Origin: Paraburkholderia sp.
GTDB lineage: Bacteria; Pseudomonadota; Gammaproteobacteria; Burkholderiales; Burkholderiaceae
DNA: 64,000 bases
NCBI RefSeq assembly: GCF_028283785.1
Contig: NZ_JAPWKB010000014.1
Span: 124,001 to 188,000 of the forward strand
Direction: 5' to 3'
The notes beneath the pieces are model-generated. The model was not told the origin of the DNA, ran no database searches, and worked only from the letters and a program-made list of their open reading frames with translations. This document shows, piece by piece, positions 21,601-29,482 of the stretch. The translations under genes and the position numbers were made by a program. Position 1 is the stretch's first letter. Each line of letters begins with the position of its first letter.

Positions 21601-22074
21601 CAGCGCGAGCAGCTTTTGCGTCCACCAGTCGGTCAGCGCGGCCGCGCCATCGCCGTCGAAGTTCGCGTAAGCGACGTTGTCCTCGCGATGCACATGGCGC
21701 GGATCGAGGCGGGCTTCTTCGGATTCGAACGGATGGAACCAGTGAGGATGCGCGGAAAAGAGCGGCCCGTCGGCGGCCATGCGATCCAGCGTGATATCGA
21801 GCAGGACCGTCAGCCCGAGCTTGCCGGCCGCCGCCGAGACGCTACGCACGGCATCGAGCGTGGGTTGCGACGTGGCGAGCGCCGGGTGCAGGGTGTCGTG
21901 ACTGGCAACCACCTGGGTGTGACCGGCGCGTCCGGGTTCGAACAGCCCGCCGATCAACAGATGGTCGAAGCCCAGATCCGCCGCGTGCGTCAGACGCGCA
22001 GGCCACGCGTCGAGCGCGCCTGCCAGCGGAGCATGGAGAAAGTAAATGCGCGGCGCATACCCATGTTGTTCCAT
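18646..22074 (-). CDS. glgE: Alpha-1,4-glucan:maltose-1-phosphate maltosyltransferase with extra N-terminal GH13-like domain
   Basis: The C-terminal ~680 residues are a standard GlgE, which extends alpha-1,4-glucan with maltosyl units from maltose-1-phosphate. They comprise the DUF3416-type domain (RVAIESVMPSVDHGQFPVKR, about 466-600) and the GH13_3 barrel. That barrel carries DVLYFPPIHPIG, IALDFAIQCSPDHPW, FRVDNPHTKPLPFWEW (nucleophile Asp ~844) and FLSEAFTRPRLM (acid Glu ~883). Total length is 1142 residues against about 660-700 for ordinary GlgE. The extra ~440 N-terminal residues look like a second, degenerate amylase barrel. A nucleophile-like Asp is kept (GGFRFDSPHRVP, ~169), but LLAATPGL stands where LSEAF should be, so the acid Glu is absent. 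It is the first gene of the cluster and overlaps treS by 4 bp. Confidence 0.93.
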   Translation of the reverse strand: MEQHGYAPRIYFLHAPLAGALDAWPARLTHAADLGFDHLLIGGLFEPGRAGHTQVVASHDTLHPALATSQPTLDAVRSVSAAAGKLGLTVLLDITLDRMAADGPLFSAHPHWFHPFESEEARLDPRHVHREDNVAYANFDGDGAAALTDWWTQKLLALVAAGVGGFRFDSPHRVPAPVWRRIGDALRERHPQVRLLAATPGLARQDLHALEGAGFDSVFSSVRWWDFRSSWMTEEHEALARIAPPIGFPEAPYGSRLAADVGDVHDASIVERTYRRALFTAASTGSGWMMPMGFEYGVTEPISYAHADAARFDAACAQPQLDLTALVKHANQVMRDTPTLHANGELLALSGPGSPVAVLLRGDRADLRDAQHAVLIVVNPELGLPLRVDPARFLSGVPGEFTRFVPLDSPSNAAPAALSPFTLPAGGVRLFKAVPGTPVCLAPPIDKSNSKRSGKRTVQDAIAAPRVAIESVMPSVDHGQFPVKRIVGERMEVTAAIFAEGHDKIAAAVIWRAADETAWHEAPMAPMQPAGTDMWHAYIPLERLGRHEFTVTAWRDDFASLVEHMQKKLKAGQTVELELDEAAHLFALVLAEVETVEGAVTDPLEHIVKVFAKADPATKLALVLAPTTAKAMAAARHRPFLGRDPMVYRVDAERAAAGFASWYEIFPRSMSDDESRHGTFADVTTKMPRICEMGFDVLYFPPIHPIGVANRKGRNNTLTALPGDVGSPYAIGGKEGGHTATHPELGTLDDFKTMLAAAHAHGLEIALDFAIQCSPDHPWLKEHPTWFAWRPDGTLRYAENPPKKYQDIVNPDFYAHDAKPDLWLALRDVILFWIDAGVNIFRVDNPHTKPLPFWEWMIADVRARHPGTIFLSEAFTRPRLMYRLAKVGYSQSYTYFTWRESKRDFVDYLTELTQTFVKDIFRPNFFVNTPDINPRHLQAQGRPGFLIRSALAATLSGLWGVYSGFELCEAAALPNSEEYLDSEKYQLRAWDWNRPGNIVGEITALNRIRRANPALHSHLGVTFLPAHNENILFFEKATPARDNVIVVAINLDPFNEQGADVELSWATFQHWHLHDQAALEVTDQMTGARFEWHGRWQHIRLNPGAMPFAIWRIAPLGGLPADPPDPEASTHDGDPTHTEGAR

Positions 22075-22524
22075 CGGTCTTTTCCAGAGTGGTCCTGCTG
22101 CGTGAGGGATGCAACGGATGCGATCAGCACGCTCTAAGGCTTCCAGAGCCGGATGCGCGCGATGCGTGCAGCACAGGGCGCGTATAGGTCAATGTAGTGC
22201 ATGGTCCCGCATACTGCCGGGCGTTAGCGAACGTTGCCACGCGCAGGCTTCGTTCGCGCGGCGATCGTCCGGGCGACGTGGGTTGCAGCAGCAAGGGCTG
22301 TGCCAAGCGGGAGCGCTCGCGGGCGGCGCGAGCGCGGATCGGCGGATGCGTCCGCGCGTGCAAAGGCAGCGCGCGACGGCAGACGCGCCGCGAGGCCGGA
22401 AGTGGGCGGCGGCGCGCACGGCGCGGGTGACGCGCGCGCCGTGTAAAAACCGGATGCGGGCGTCGCGCCTTTTACATGGACGGGCGCGGGCGGCGAGGGT
22501 GGCGTGGCAGCGGGCGTCGCGCGG
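22075..22524. other. Gene-free stretch between glgE and the DUF1345 gene
   Basis: About 450 bp of very GC-rich sequence lies upstream of glgE and downstream of the DUF1345 gene. No protein with recognisable motifs or plausible start is visible on either strand. A 7-bp inverted repeat (TGTAAAA 22442-22448, TTTTACA 22470-22476) lies about 50 nt past the DUF1345 stop and could help end that transcript. The glgE promoter must lie here but no convincing -35/-10 pair was found. Confidence 0.5.
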
Positions 22525-23190
22525 TCACGAGCCGACCAGCCCGGCGGCGATGTTCACGCACAGGCCGAGCACGGCAAGGTTGAAGTAGAACGAGAGGATC
22601 GATTGCGCGAGCGTCGCGCGACGGATCGCGCGGGAGCGCAGCACGACGTCGGAAGTCTGCGACGCGACGGCGATCGTGAACGAGAAATACAGGAAGTCCC
22701 AGTAGTCGGGACGCAGATCGCGATCGGGAAACAGCAGCGCGGTCTGTTGCTCGTCCGAGTAGTAGAGCCGTGCGTAGTGAAGCGTGAAGATGGTCGGGAT
22801 CAGAAACCATGCGCCGATCAGCGTGAGGCCGGTCAGCAGATAGTGCAGCGCGCTCGATCCCGACGCCGCGCCCGCGCTTTTCGCCGACGCCAGTTCCAGC
22901 ACGATCGCGGCGATGCTCGCGACGGTCGCGGTGCAGATCATCGCGAGCACGACGCCCGCGTTTTCATCGTCGCGCAACGCGAACTCGCGGACGCGGTCTT
23001 CATGCGCGGCCGCCATATGCGTCCAGATCAGCGCGAGATACGCCCACACGGCGACATCCCACGCGAACAGCACGCGGACCGTCAAGGTGCCTTGGACCGG
23101 CACGAACAGCGCGGCGACGATGCCGATACACAAGCCCAGCACGAGGCGGGGGCGATTACGAAGAACCTGCGGATAAAGATGACTGGGCAT
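22525..23190 (-). CDS. DUF1345 family inner-membrane protein
   Basis: The protein has 221 residues from ATG 23190 (MPSHLYPQ), the start that matches the usual compact family length. Four to five hydrophobic segments are visible (LVLGLCIGIVAALFVPV; VLFAWDVAVWAYLALIW; VVLAMICTATVASIAAIVLEL; LLTGLTLIGAWFLIPTIF; a C-terminal LSFYFNLAVLGLCVNIAAG). The signature FTLHYARLYY and DYWDFLYFSFTIAVASQTSDV are typical of DUF1345, whose function is not established. It stands alone, divergent from the dehydrogenase operon. Confidence 0.85.
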   Translation of the reverse strand: MPSHLYPQVLRNRPRLVLGLCIGIVAALFVPVQGTLTVRVLFAWDVAVWAYLALIWTHMAAAHEDRVREFALRDDENAGVVLAMICTATVASIAAIVLELASAKSAGAASGSSALHYLLTGLTLIGAWFLIPTIFTLHYARLYYSDEQQTALLFPDRDLRPDYWDFLYFSFTIAVASQTSDVVLRSRAIRRATLAQSILSFYFNLAVLGLCVNIAAGLVGS

Positions 23191-23224
23191 GGATCGAATG
23201 GGTCTGCAACATTGAACTGCATAA

Positions 23225-23253
23225 TTGTCGAACGGACGTCCGGCAGCTATAGT
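23225..23253 (+). promoter_or_regulatory. Candidate sigma-70 promoter for the FAD-dehydrogenase operon
   Basis: TTGTCG at 23225-23230 and TATAGT at 23248-23253 are separated by exactly 17 bp. Transcription would start near 23260 and leave a leader of about 260 nt before the gamma-subunit ATG. Nothing recognisable is seen in the rest of the 23191-23520 divergent gap. Confidence 0.45.
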
Positions 23254-23520
23254 CTGTCGCAACGGCCTTGCGCGCGGCTTTCAACGCGTTGGCGGCGGGG
23301 CCGTTGTCACGCAGACATCATCGTAGATCGATCATCATCGCGCGTTGTGCGCCCGTGCCGGGATGTCACCGGCGCGCAACCGCATCATGAGACCGCTTGT
23401 CGGACCGGTAAAGCGGCAGCACACAGACCAGGTTGTTGGGGCAGAAGAACAGGGTGAACGGCGCATCGGCGCGCCGCGACATCGTGCCGTTTGAAACCAG
23501 TCAACATCTGTGGAGTCCCC

Positions 23521-24165
23521 ATGACAGATGCGTACGAGAAAGATGCGCACGGCGACGTGACGCACCCGGTCTCGCGCAGGATGTGGTTGCGCAGCGCGTG
23601 CGCAACCGCGGTGGCATTGGCGATCGGTGGTCTGACCGGTGGCCTGGGCGGCGTCCCGCGCTGGCGGGCGGCGCTGACGTCGGGGTCGCTGTTCGGCGTG
23701 TCCGACGCGTTTGCGCAGACGCCTCCAGCCAGCGCTGCCGGTGCCGGCGCGGCGCCCGCCAACGGTGGCATCGATGCCTTTCTCGCGCTGTCGCAGCGGC
23801 TGACCGGTCGCACCGGTTTCGATGCGACGCTCGGCCGGCGCGTGTTCGACGCGCTCTCCCATTCCGATTCCCAGTTGCCTCAGCACGTGGCTGCGCTCAA
23901 CGCGTGGCTTCAGACGCATGGCGGCGTGCCGTCCGACGCAGTCACGCCCGCGTTGCAGACCGAGCAGCCCGCGCTCGCCGGCAGCGTCGGCGCGATCATG
24001 CGCGCGTGGTATCTCGGCCTCGTCGGCGATTCGCCGCATGTGCAGGTGGTCGCCTACGAACGCGCGCTGATGTTCGACCCTGTAAAGGACGTGCTGACGG
24101 TGCCGTCGTATTGCCGCGACGTGCCGTTCTACTGGACGCAAAAGCCACCGGGCGCGGCGGCCTGA
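23521..24165 (+). CDS. FAD-dependent dehydrogenase small (gamma) subunit, Tat-exported
   Basis: The protein has 214 residues from ATG 23521, preceded by GGAG 5 nt away; the upstream TTG in the same frame lacks a ribosome-binding site. The N-terminus carries a twin-arginine signal (SRRMWLRSACATAVALAIGG). The body fits the sorbitol/glucose dehydrogenase small-subunit family: FLALSQRLTGRTGFDATLGRRVFDAL, VGAIMRAWYLGLVGD, ALMFDPVKDVLTVPSYCRDVPFYWTQKP. In FAD-glucose dehydrogenase complexes this subunit acts as a hitchhiker, carrying the folded catalytic subunit through the Tat system. The gene order gamma-alpha-beta matches that complex. The natural sugar or polyol substrate cannot be read from sequence. 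Confidence 0.88.
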   Translation: MTDAYEKDAHGDVTHPVSRRMWLRSACATAVALAIGGLTGGLGGVPRWRAALTSGSLFGVSDAFAQTPPASAAGAGAAPANGGIDAFLALSQRLTGRTGFDATLGRRVFDALSHSDSQLPQHVAALNAWLQTHGGVPSDAVTPALQTEQPALAGSVGAIMRAWYLGLVGDSPHVQVVAYERALMFDPVKDVLTVPSYCRDVPFYWTQKPPGAAA

Positions 24166-24235
24166 CCGGCCCGCGAAACCGTCGCGGGTCGCATGCTCCG
24201 CTTTGCACCGCAGCAGTCAGAACAAGAGGGCAACA

Positions 24236-25837
24236 ATGGCAGACTCGATTTCAGCCGACATCGTGGTCGTCGGCTCGGGCGTGGCGGGCGGTCTGGTCGC
24301 GCATCAGATGGCGCTCGCGGGCGCGTCGGTGATTCTGCTCGAAGCCGGGCCGCGCATTCCGCGCTGGCAGATCGTCGAGAACTTCCGCAACTCGCCGGCC
24401 AAGGCCGATTTCGCGACGCCGTATCCGTCGACACCGTATGCGCCGCATCCAGAATATTCGCCCGCGAACGGCTATCTGATCCAGAAGGGCTCGCATCCGT
24501 ACAACTCGCAATACGTACGGCTGGTGGGCGGCACGACATGGCACTGGGCGGCCGCCGCGTGGCGTTTGCTGCCGTCGGATTTTCGCCTGAAGACGCGCTA
24601 TGGCGTGGGTCGCGACTGGCCGTTTCCGTACGAGATTCTGGAGCCGTGGTATCAGGCCGCCGAAGTGCAACTCGGCGTGTCGGGTCCGGACCGTACGGTG
24701 GATCTCGGTTCGCCGCGCTCGGAGCCGTATCCGATGAGCGCGTTGCCGCTGTCGTACATGGACCAGCGTTTCGGCGACGTGCTGAACGCGAACGGCTTCA
24801 AGGTCGTGCCGGAGCCGGTCGCGCGCAACAGCCGTCCTTACGACGCGCGGCCGACCTGCTGCGGCAACAACAACTGCATGCCGATCTGTCCCATCGCGGC
24901 GATGTACAACGGCATCGTGCACGCGGAAAAAGCCGAGCAGGCGGGTGCGAAACTGATCGCGCAAGCGGTCGTGTACCGGATCGAGGCCGACAACAAAGGG
25001 CTGATCGTCGCGGTTCACTACAAAGACCCGAACGGCAACAGCACACGTGTGAGCGGCAAGCTGTTCGTGCTCGCGGCGAACGGGATCGAGACGCCGAAGC
25101 TGATGCTGATGTCGGCCGACGGCAAGTTCGCGAAGGGCATCGGCAACAGTTCGGACCAGGTCGGCCGTAACCTGATGGACCATCCGGGCACGGGCGTCAC
25201 GTTCGTCGCGAACGAACCGCTGTGGCCCGGACGCGGACCGATGGAAATGACGTCGATCGTCAATTTTCGCGACGGCGCATTCCGCTCGGATTACGCGGCG
25301 AAGAAGCTGCATCTGTCGAACGGTGTGCCGACCATGAGCGTCACCGCCGATCTGCTGAAAAAAGGCGTCACCGGTGCCGAACTCGACCGGCAGATTCGCG
25401 ACCGCGCCGCGCGCACGCTCAATATCAACAGTTTTCACGAGCATCTGGCGGAGCCGGACAACCGCATCGTGCCGTCGGCGGATCACAAGGATTCGCTCGG
25501 CATTCCGCAGCCTGAAATCACTTATTCGATCAACGATTACGTGAAGAAAAGCGCGGCCAATACGCGCGATCTGTACACGCAGATCGCGGCGCTGTTCGGC
25601 GGCATCGAGGTGTCGTTCGACGATACGTTCGCACCGAACAATCACATCATGGGCACCACCATCATGGGCAACGACGCGTCGAATTCCGTCGTCGATGCGG
25701 ATTGCCGCACGCACGATCACCCCAATCTGTTCGTCGCGGGCAGCGGCCCGATGCCGACGGCGGCGTCGGTGAACTGCACGCTGACGATCGCCGCGCTGTC
25801 GCTCAAACTCGCCGACAAGCTGAAGCGTGAAATCTGA
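24236..25837 (+). CDS. GMC-type FAD-dependent dehydrogenase large (alpha) subunit with iron-sulfur motif
   Basis: The protein has 533 residues from ATG 24236, with AGAGGG upstream. It starts with an FAD-binding Rossmann motif (DIVVVGSGVAGGLVAHQMA, ILLEAGP) and continues with GMC oxidoreductase blocks (GGTTWHWAAAAWRLLP, LMDHPGTG, and HIMGTTIMGND containing the active-site His region). The Cys motif TCCGNNNCMPICP (Cys ~208, 209, 214, 218) corresponds to the [3Fe-4S]-binding segment described for Burkholderia cepacia FAD-glucose dehydrogenase, which passes electrons from FAD to the cytochrome subunit. It lacks its own signal peptide, consistent with co-export with the gamma subunit. The partner cytochrome gene directly downstream is frameshifted. 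Confidence 0.92.
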   Translation: MADSISADIVVVGSGVAGGLVAHQMALAGASVILLEAGPRIPRWQIVENFRNSPAKADFATPYPSTPYAPHPEYSPANGYLIQKGSHPYNSQYVRLVGGTTWHWAAAAWRLLPSDFRLKTRYGVGRDWPFPYEILEPWYQAAEVQLGVSGPDRTVDLGSPRSEPYPMSALPLSYMDQRFGDVLNANGFKVVPEPVARNSRPYDARPTCCGNNNCMPICPIAAMYNGIVHAEKAEQAGAKLIAQAVVYRIEADNKGLIVAVHYKDPNGNSTRVSGKLFVLAANGIETPKLMLMSADGKFAKGIGNSSDQVGRNLMDHPGTGVTFVANEPLWPGRGPMEMTSIVNFRDGAFRSDYAAKKLHLSNGVPTMSVTADLLKKGVTGAELDRQIRDRAARTLNINSFHEHLAEPDNRIVPSADHKDSLGIPQPEITYSINDYVKKSAANTRDLYTQIAALFGGIEVSFDDTFAPNNHIMGTTIMGNDASNSVVDADCRTHDHPNLFVAGSGPMPTAASVNCTLTIAALSLKLADKLKREI

Positions 25838-25862
25838 CCCGCGCCCCGACGGAGAGCCTGCC

Positions 25863-27346
25863 ATGACGAAGAAAACGTCTCGCGTGCGGTCGGCTGCGGC
25901 GGGTGCGCCGGCGCCTGAGCCGCGCGCCGACGGCACTGCCGGGGCTAAGTCCGGTGCAGCGACGGGCGCACGTCGCGCGTTCCTGCGCATCGCGTCGCTG
26001 GCGGCGGCGTTCTCGCTGTTCGCGCTGTACATGGCATGGTACGAAGCGCACGAAACGCAGATCCGTCGCAGCGACGAAATGCCGTTCGCCGAGGCGCACG
26101 CGGACAACGGCGTGCAACCTGGCCGGACCCCGGCGAGCGCGCCGGCCGTGTTCGCATCCGATCTCATCAGGCGCGGCGAATATCTGGCTCGCGCGGGCGA
26201 TTGCATCGCGTGTCACACGGCGGACAAGGCACGACCGTTCGCGGGCGGCCTGCCGATCACGACGCCGTTCGGCACGATCTACACGCCCAACATCACGCCC
26301 GATCCGGAAACTGGCATCGGTCAATGGACCGAATCGGACTTTCTGCGTGCGATGCACGAAGGCGTCGGCAAGGCCGGCGAGCATCTGTATCCGGCGTTTC
26401 CGTACGCGGAATACACGAAGGTCACGAGCGCCGACGTGCTCGCGATCCGCGCGTATCTGAACACGCTGACGCCGATCCACTACACGCCGCCGCGTAACGA
26501 GATCTGAACTTCCCGTTCAACCAGCGCTGGCTGATGGTGTTCTGGAACCTGTTCAACTTCGACGAAGGCCGTTTCGTGCCCGATCCGAAACAGAGCGCCG
26601 AATGGAATCGCGGCGCGTATCTGGTCGAAGGGCTGGCGCATTGCGAGGAATGCCACACGCCGCGCAATTTCATGCAAGGGCTCAAGGGCGGCGACCGTTT
26701 CGCGGGCGCGACGCAAGCCGGTTGGCACGCGTTCAATATCACGCCGGACGAGCGGAGCGGCATCGGCGCGTGGAGCGGCGACGAACTGGAAGCGTATCTG
26801 TCGAGCGGCGTGGCGCCGGGCCGCGCGAATGCCGCCGGACCGATGGCGCAAGTCGTCGCGGACAGCACGCAGTATCTGGATCACGAGGATTTGCGGTCGA
26901 TCGCGGTGTACATGCGCTCGGTGCCTGCTATCAGCGGCGGAGAACCGCGCGCCCGCGATCGATGGGGCCAACCCGCCGACGACGTGACCGCTTTGCGCGG
27001 CACCGCCGTCAACAGCGTGAGCGGCGCGCAACTGTTCGTCGCGAACTGCGCGGCGTGTCACGCGTGGAGCGGCCAGGGCGTCGGGGCGAGCGCGCCGGGT
27101 GCGTATCCGTCGCTGATCCACAACAGCGCGGTCGGCGCGCGCGACGCGAACAATCTCGCGATGGTGATCCTGCACGGCGTGAGCCGCACGACGAAACAGG
27201 CGGACGTCTTGATGCCCGGATTCGGCAGTCAACTGACCGACGATCAGATCGCCGCGCTCAGCAATTACGTGACGAAGCAGTTCGGCGATCCGGCATCGAC
27301 GTTGAGCGCCGCGCAGGTCGCGGCCTTGCGCGCGACGCCCCAGTAA
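25863..27346 (+). pseudogene. Triheme cytochrome c (beta) subunit of FAD-dehydrogenase, broken by a frameshift
   Basis: Two reading frames together give a normal dehydrogenase cytochrome. From ATG 25863 (GGAGAG upstream) the first frame encodes 214 residues with an N-terminal membrane segment (FLRIASLAAAFSLFALYMAWY) and heme motif CIACH (Cys ~114). It ends at TGA 26505-26507. Homology continues without a gap in another frame from about 26504 (LNFPFNQRWLMVFWNLFNF), with heme motifs CEECH and CAACH, ending at 27346. The switch lies between 26501 and 26504 and fits loss of one base. The downstream part has no ribosome-binding site of its own. If real, hemes 2 and 3 are lost and electron exit from the dehydrogenase is compromised; a sequencing error remains possible. 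Confidence 0.88.
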
Positions 27347-27434
27347 ACGGCGGGTTTCCGCGCGGTCGCGGCGGCGTGTTCGAAAAGAGCGGAACCGCGC
27401 ATACGCAATGCGCGAGGCGCATTATCATGTCCGT

Positions 27435-28172
27435 ATGGCGACCGCATCTTCTACTGTTGTTGAGCATCATCCGGCCAATACAGCAGGCCGGGATTTCGTC
27501 GTCGGCGACCTCCACGGCTGCGTCGACGCGCTGCGCTATCTGTTGCGCGAAATCCGCTTCGATCCGGTGCACGACCGGTTGTTTTCGGTCGGCGATCTGG
27601 TCGATCGCGGCAGTCAGTCGCAAGAGGCGCTGGCCCTGCTCGACAAGCCCTGGTTCTATCCCGTGCTCGGCAATCACGAGGACGCGTTGTGCGCGGTCGC
27701 GCATGGGCGTCTGAAGCGTCAATGGTGGTATGGGATCGGCGGCGCGTGGGCGGCGGGATTGTCCGACGCGCAATTGCGGGTGTACGCGGAACGGCTCGCG
27801 GCGTTGCCGCTCGTGCGCGTGGTGGGCACCGGCGCCGAACGCTTCAACATCCTGCACGCGGAGTTTTTCGGCACCGACGCCGATCTCGACGCCGCCCGGT
27901 TTTCCGACGATACGCGCCAGCAAATGTTGTGGGGCCGCGACCTCGCATCGGGCAAGGGCGACACGATGATCCAGCGCGGTCTGTCGATGACGTATTGCGG
28001 ACACACGCCGGTGCGCGAAGTGCAGCAGATCGGCGCGCAGATTTTCATCGATACCGGCGCGTTCGGGCCGGGCGGCAAGCTCACCGTCGTCGAAGCGCGG
28101 CGCTCGAAGCGCTGGAACGTGACGGTCGCGGCGGCCAAAGGGCACGGCGCGGCGGCGATGGCGCTGCCTTGA
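27435..28172 (+). CDS. Metallophosphoesterase, PPP-type serine/threonine phosphatase
   Basis: The protein has 245 residues from ATG 27435 (a GTG at 27429 is possible). It carries the calcineurin-type metal-binding signatures GDLHG (about 24-28), GDLVDRG (about 55-61) and GNHE (about 82-85), then a late metal-binding YCGHTPV. This resembles bacterial PrpA/PrpB and phage lambda phosphatases, which use two metal ions to dephosphorylate proteins or small phosphoesters. No signal peptide or membrane segment is seen. It has its own short upstream region and is convergent with the RES toxin gene, 11 bp apart. Confidence 0.9.
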   Translation: MATASSTVVEHHPANTAGRDFVVGDLHGCVDALRYLLREIRFDPVHDRLFSVGDLVDRGSQSQEALALLDKPWFYPVLGNHEDALCAVAHGRLKRQWWYGIGGAWAAGLSDAQLRVYAERLAALPLVRVVGTGAERFNILHAEFFGTDADLDAARFSDDTRQQMLWGRDLASGKGDTMIQRGLSMTYCGHTPVREVQQIGAQIFIDTGAFGPGGKLTVVEARRSKRWNVTVAAAKGHGAAAMALP

Positions 28173-28183
28173 ACGGTGCGCCG

Positions 28184-28924
28184 TCAGCCGACCTGATTCA
28201 ACTCGAACACCATATCCACGGTGTTGCCATTCCAGTTGTATTCCAGATACGCCGCGTGACGGCAGTCGCGCAGCAGCGTCGTTTTGAACGCGGCGAGGCA
28301 TTCGCCGCCTTGCGCGTCGCGCACCGACGGATACGCGATACCCGGCGCGCCCGCCGTGCGTGCCGCCCGTCCGGTGCGCTGTCCGGCGAGGTAATCGGTC
28401 GGCGACAGCACGTCGGGATCGCGCAGCGCCGCGTCGCCGCGTAAATCCATCACGTCGCCCTGGGCGATCACCGTGTACAGCCGCATTTGCTGGCGCGTCG
28501 GTGCTTCGTGGGTGGCCGCGAGGAAATTGCCGGTGTGATAGCGGGTTTCGGCGATCGCGGTGGCGCGCGACATCGCGCAATAGAACACGCCGTAGGTGCC
28601 GTCGGAAAACCGGCTGCCGAGCGGATTCAGATGCGTGAACGCCGCCATGATCGGCCCCCAGCCGGGACCGAAGCGACGCTCGTCGTGCGGCACGAGATCG
28701 AGCTCGCCGACTTCGGTGCGCAGACGGTCGTTGGTCATCGCTTCGAGCGCGTACAACGCGTCGAAATCGTCCGGCGACGCGACACGGTCGAACAGGTTCA
28801 CCGCAGGAAAGCGGGTGGGAATCACGCGATACGCGGGCGTCCAGTCGATCGTGGCGACGTCCCAACGCGACCGCCACGCCGGATCGTTCGACGGCGCCGG
28901 GAATTCGGTATTCGGATCGATCAC
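28184..28924 (-). CDS. RES-domain toxin
   Basis: This 246-residue protein from GTG 28924 overlaps the antitoxin stop in a GTGA motif. RES-family elements are visible: YRVIPTRF near the start, RFSDGTYGVFYCAMSRATAIAETRYHTGNF in the middle, and YPSVRDAQGGECLAAF near the C-terminus. RES toxins of the ParT/MbcT type modify or degrade NAD or ADP-ribosylate targets using conserved Arg, Glu and Ser residues, and those residues are present in these blocks. The protein is at the long end for RES domains. Its upstream partner is the DUF2384/Xre-type antitoxin. Confidence 0.88.
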   Translation of the reverse strand: MIDPNTEFPAPSNDPAWRSRWDVATIDWTPAYRVIPTRFPAVNLFDRVASPDDFDALYALEAMTNDRLRTEVGELDLVPHDERRFGPGWGPIMAAFTHLNPLGSRFSDGTYGVFYCAMSRATAIAETRYHTGNFLAATHEAPTRQQMRLYTVIAQGDVMDLRGDAALRDPDVLSPTDYLAGQRTGRAARTAGAPGIAYPSVRDAQGGECLAAFKTTLLRDCRHAAYLEYNWNGNTVDMVFELNQVG

Positions 28925-29370
28925 GCCCAGCCGCCTCGCATCGCGTCGAGATACTGGCGCACGGCGACGAGGTCGCTGATATTGCCGGCGAGCATCCGGT
29001 CGAGCGCGCGGCGTCCGCCGAACGGCGGCGCGCTGTTCGGGCGCTTGATCCAGGTATCGGCGGCGGTGGGTTGCGGCAACAGAATCTGCAGGGCCTTGTA
29101 GATGCCGAGCAGCAGCGACAGGCGTTCGAGCGTATCGCGCCCGAGCTTCGCGGTTTCGGGGGTTTTCTTCCAGTTGAAGTAGGTGGAGCGGCCGGGCGAA
29201 CCGAGCAGAACGATCTGTTCCTCGGCGCTGAGATCCCAGTCGTGCGCAATGTTGAAGAAGGCGCGCAGACCCGCCGCGGACATTTGCGTGATCGACGGTT
29301 CGCGTCGAAGGGGCGATTCTGTAGGTGTCGCGCGAGCAGCGTGTGACATGGAGTAAGAAAGTCCTGACAT
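28921..29370 (-). CDS. Xre/MbcA/ParS-type antitoxin (DUF2384)
   Basis: This 149-residue protein has an N-terminal helix-turn-helix-like region and a C-terminal antitoxin/Xre/MbcA/ParS toxin-binding domain (LERLSLLLGIYKALQILLP, then WIKRPNSAPPFGGRRALDRMLAG, ending VRQYLDAMRGGW). The phrase NSAPPFGGRRALDRML is the usual family signature. It precedes its toxin with a 4-bp overlap, the standard antitoxin-first order. A second in-frame ATG at 29349 could be the start. A short inverted repeat (TCCAGTTATGGA) upstream of the gene may be the autoregulatory site. Confidence 0.88.
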   Translation of the reverse strand: MSGLSYSMSHAARATPTESPLRREPSITQMSAAGLRAFFNIAHDWDLSAEEQIVLLGSPGRSTYFNWKKTPETAKLGRDTLERLSLLLGIYKALQILLPQPTAADTWIKRPNSAPPFGGRRALDRMLAGNISDLVAVRQYLDAMRGGWA

Positions 29371-29423
29371 GTACTTGTTATTGATATTAGTCCATAACTG
29401 GATTTCTGCAAGAAGAGTTTGGG

Positions 29424-29429
29424 TATAAT
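29424..29429 (+). promoter_or_regulatory. -10 box for the Lys/Ala-rich secreted protein
   Basis: A perfect TATAAT stands about 54 nt upstream of the ATG at 29483, in the divergent gap with the antitoxin gene. No clear -35 was found. Confidence 0.4.
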
Positions 29430-29482
29430 TGCGCGCGGCAACAAAGCCGGGCGAGCGATTGAGCGTGTGAGGGAGTAAAGAG

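Noticed and set aside
22109..22588. Plus-strand frame between glgE and the DUF1345 gene
   Set aside because: Arg/Ala-rich GC artefact with no start signal or motif; it overlaps the end of the DUF1345 gene.
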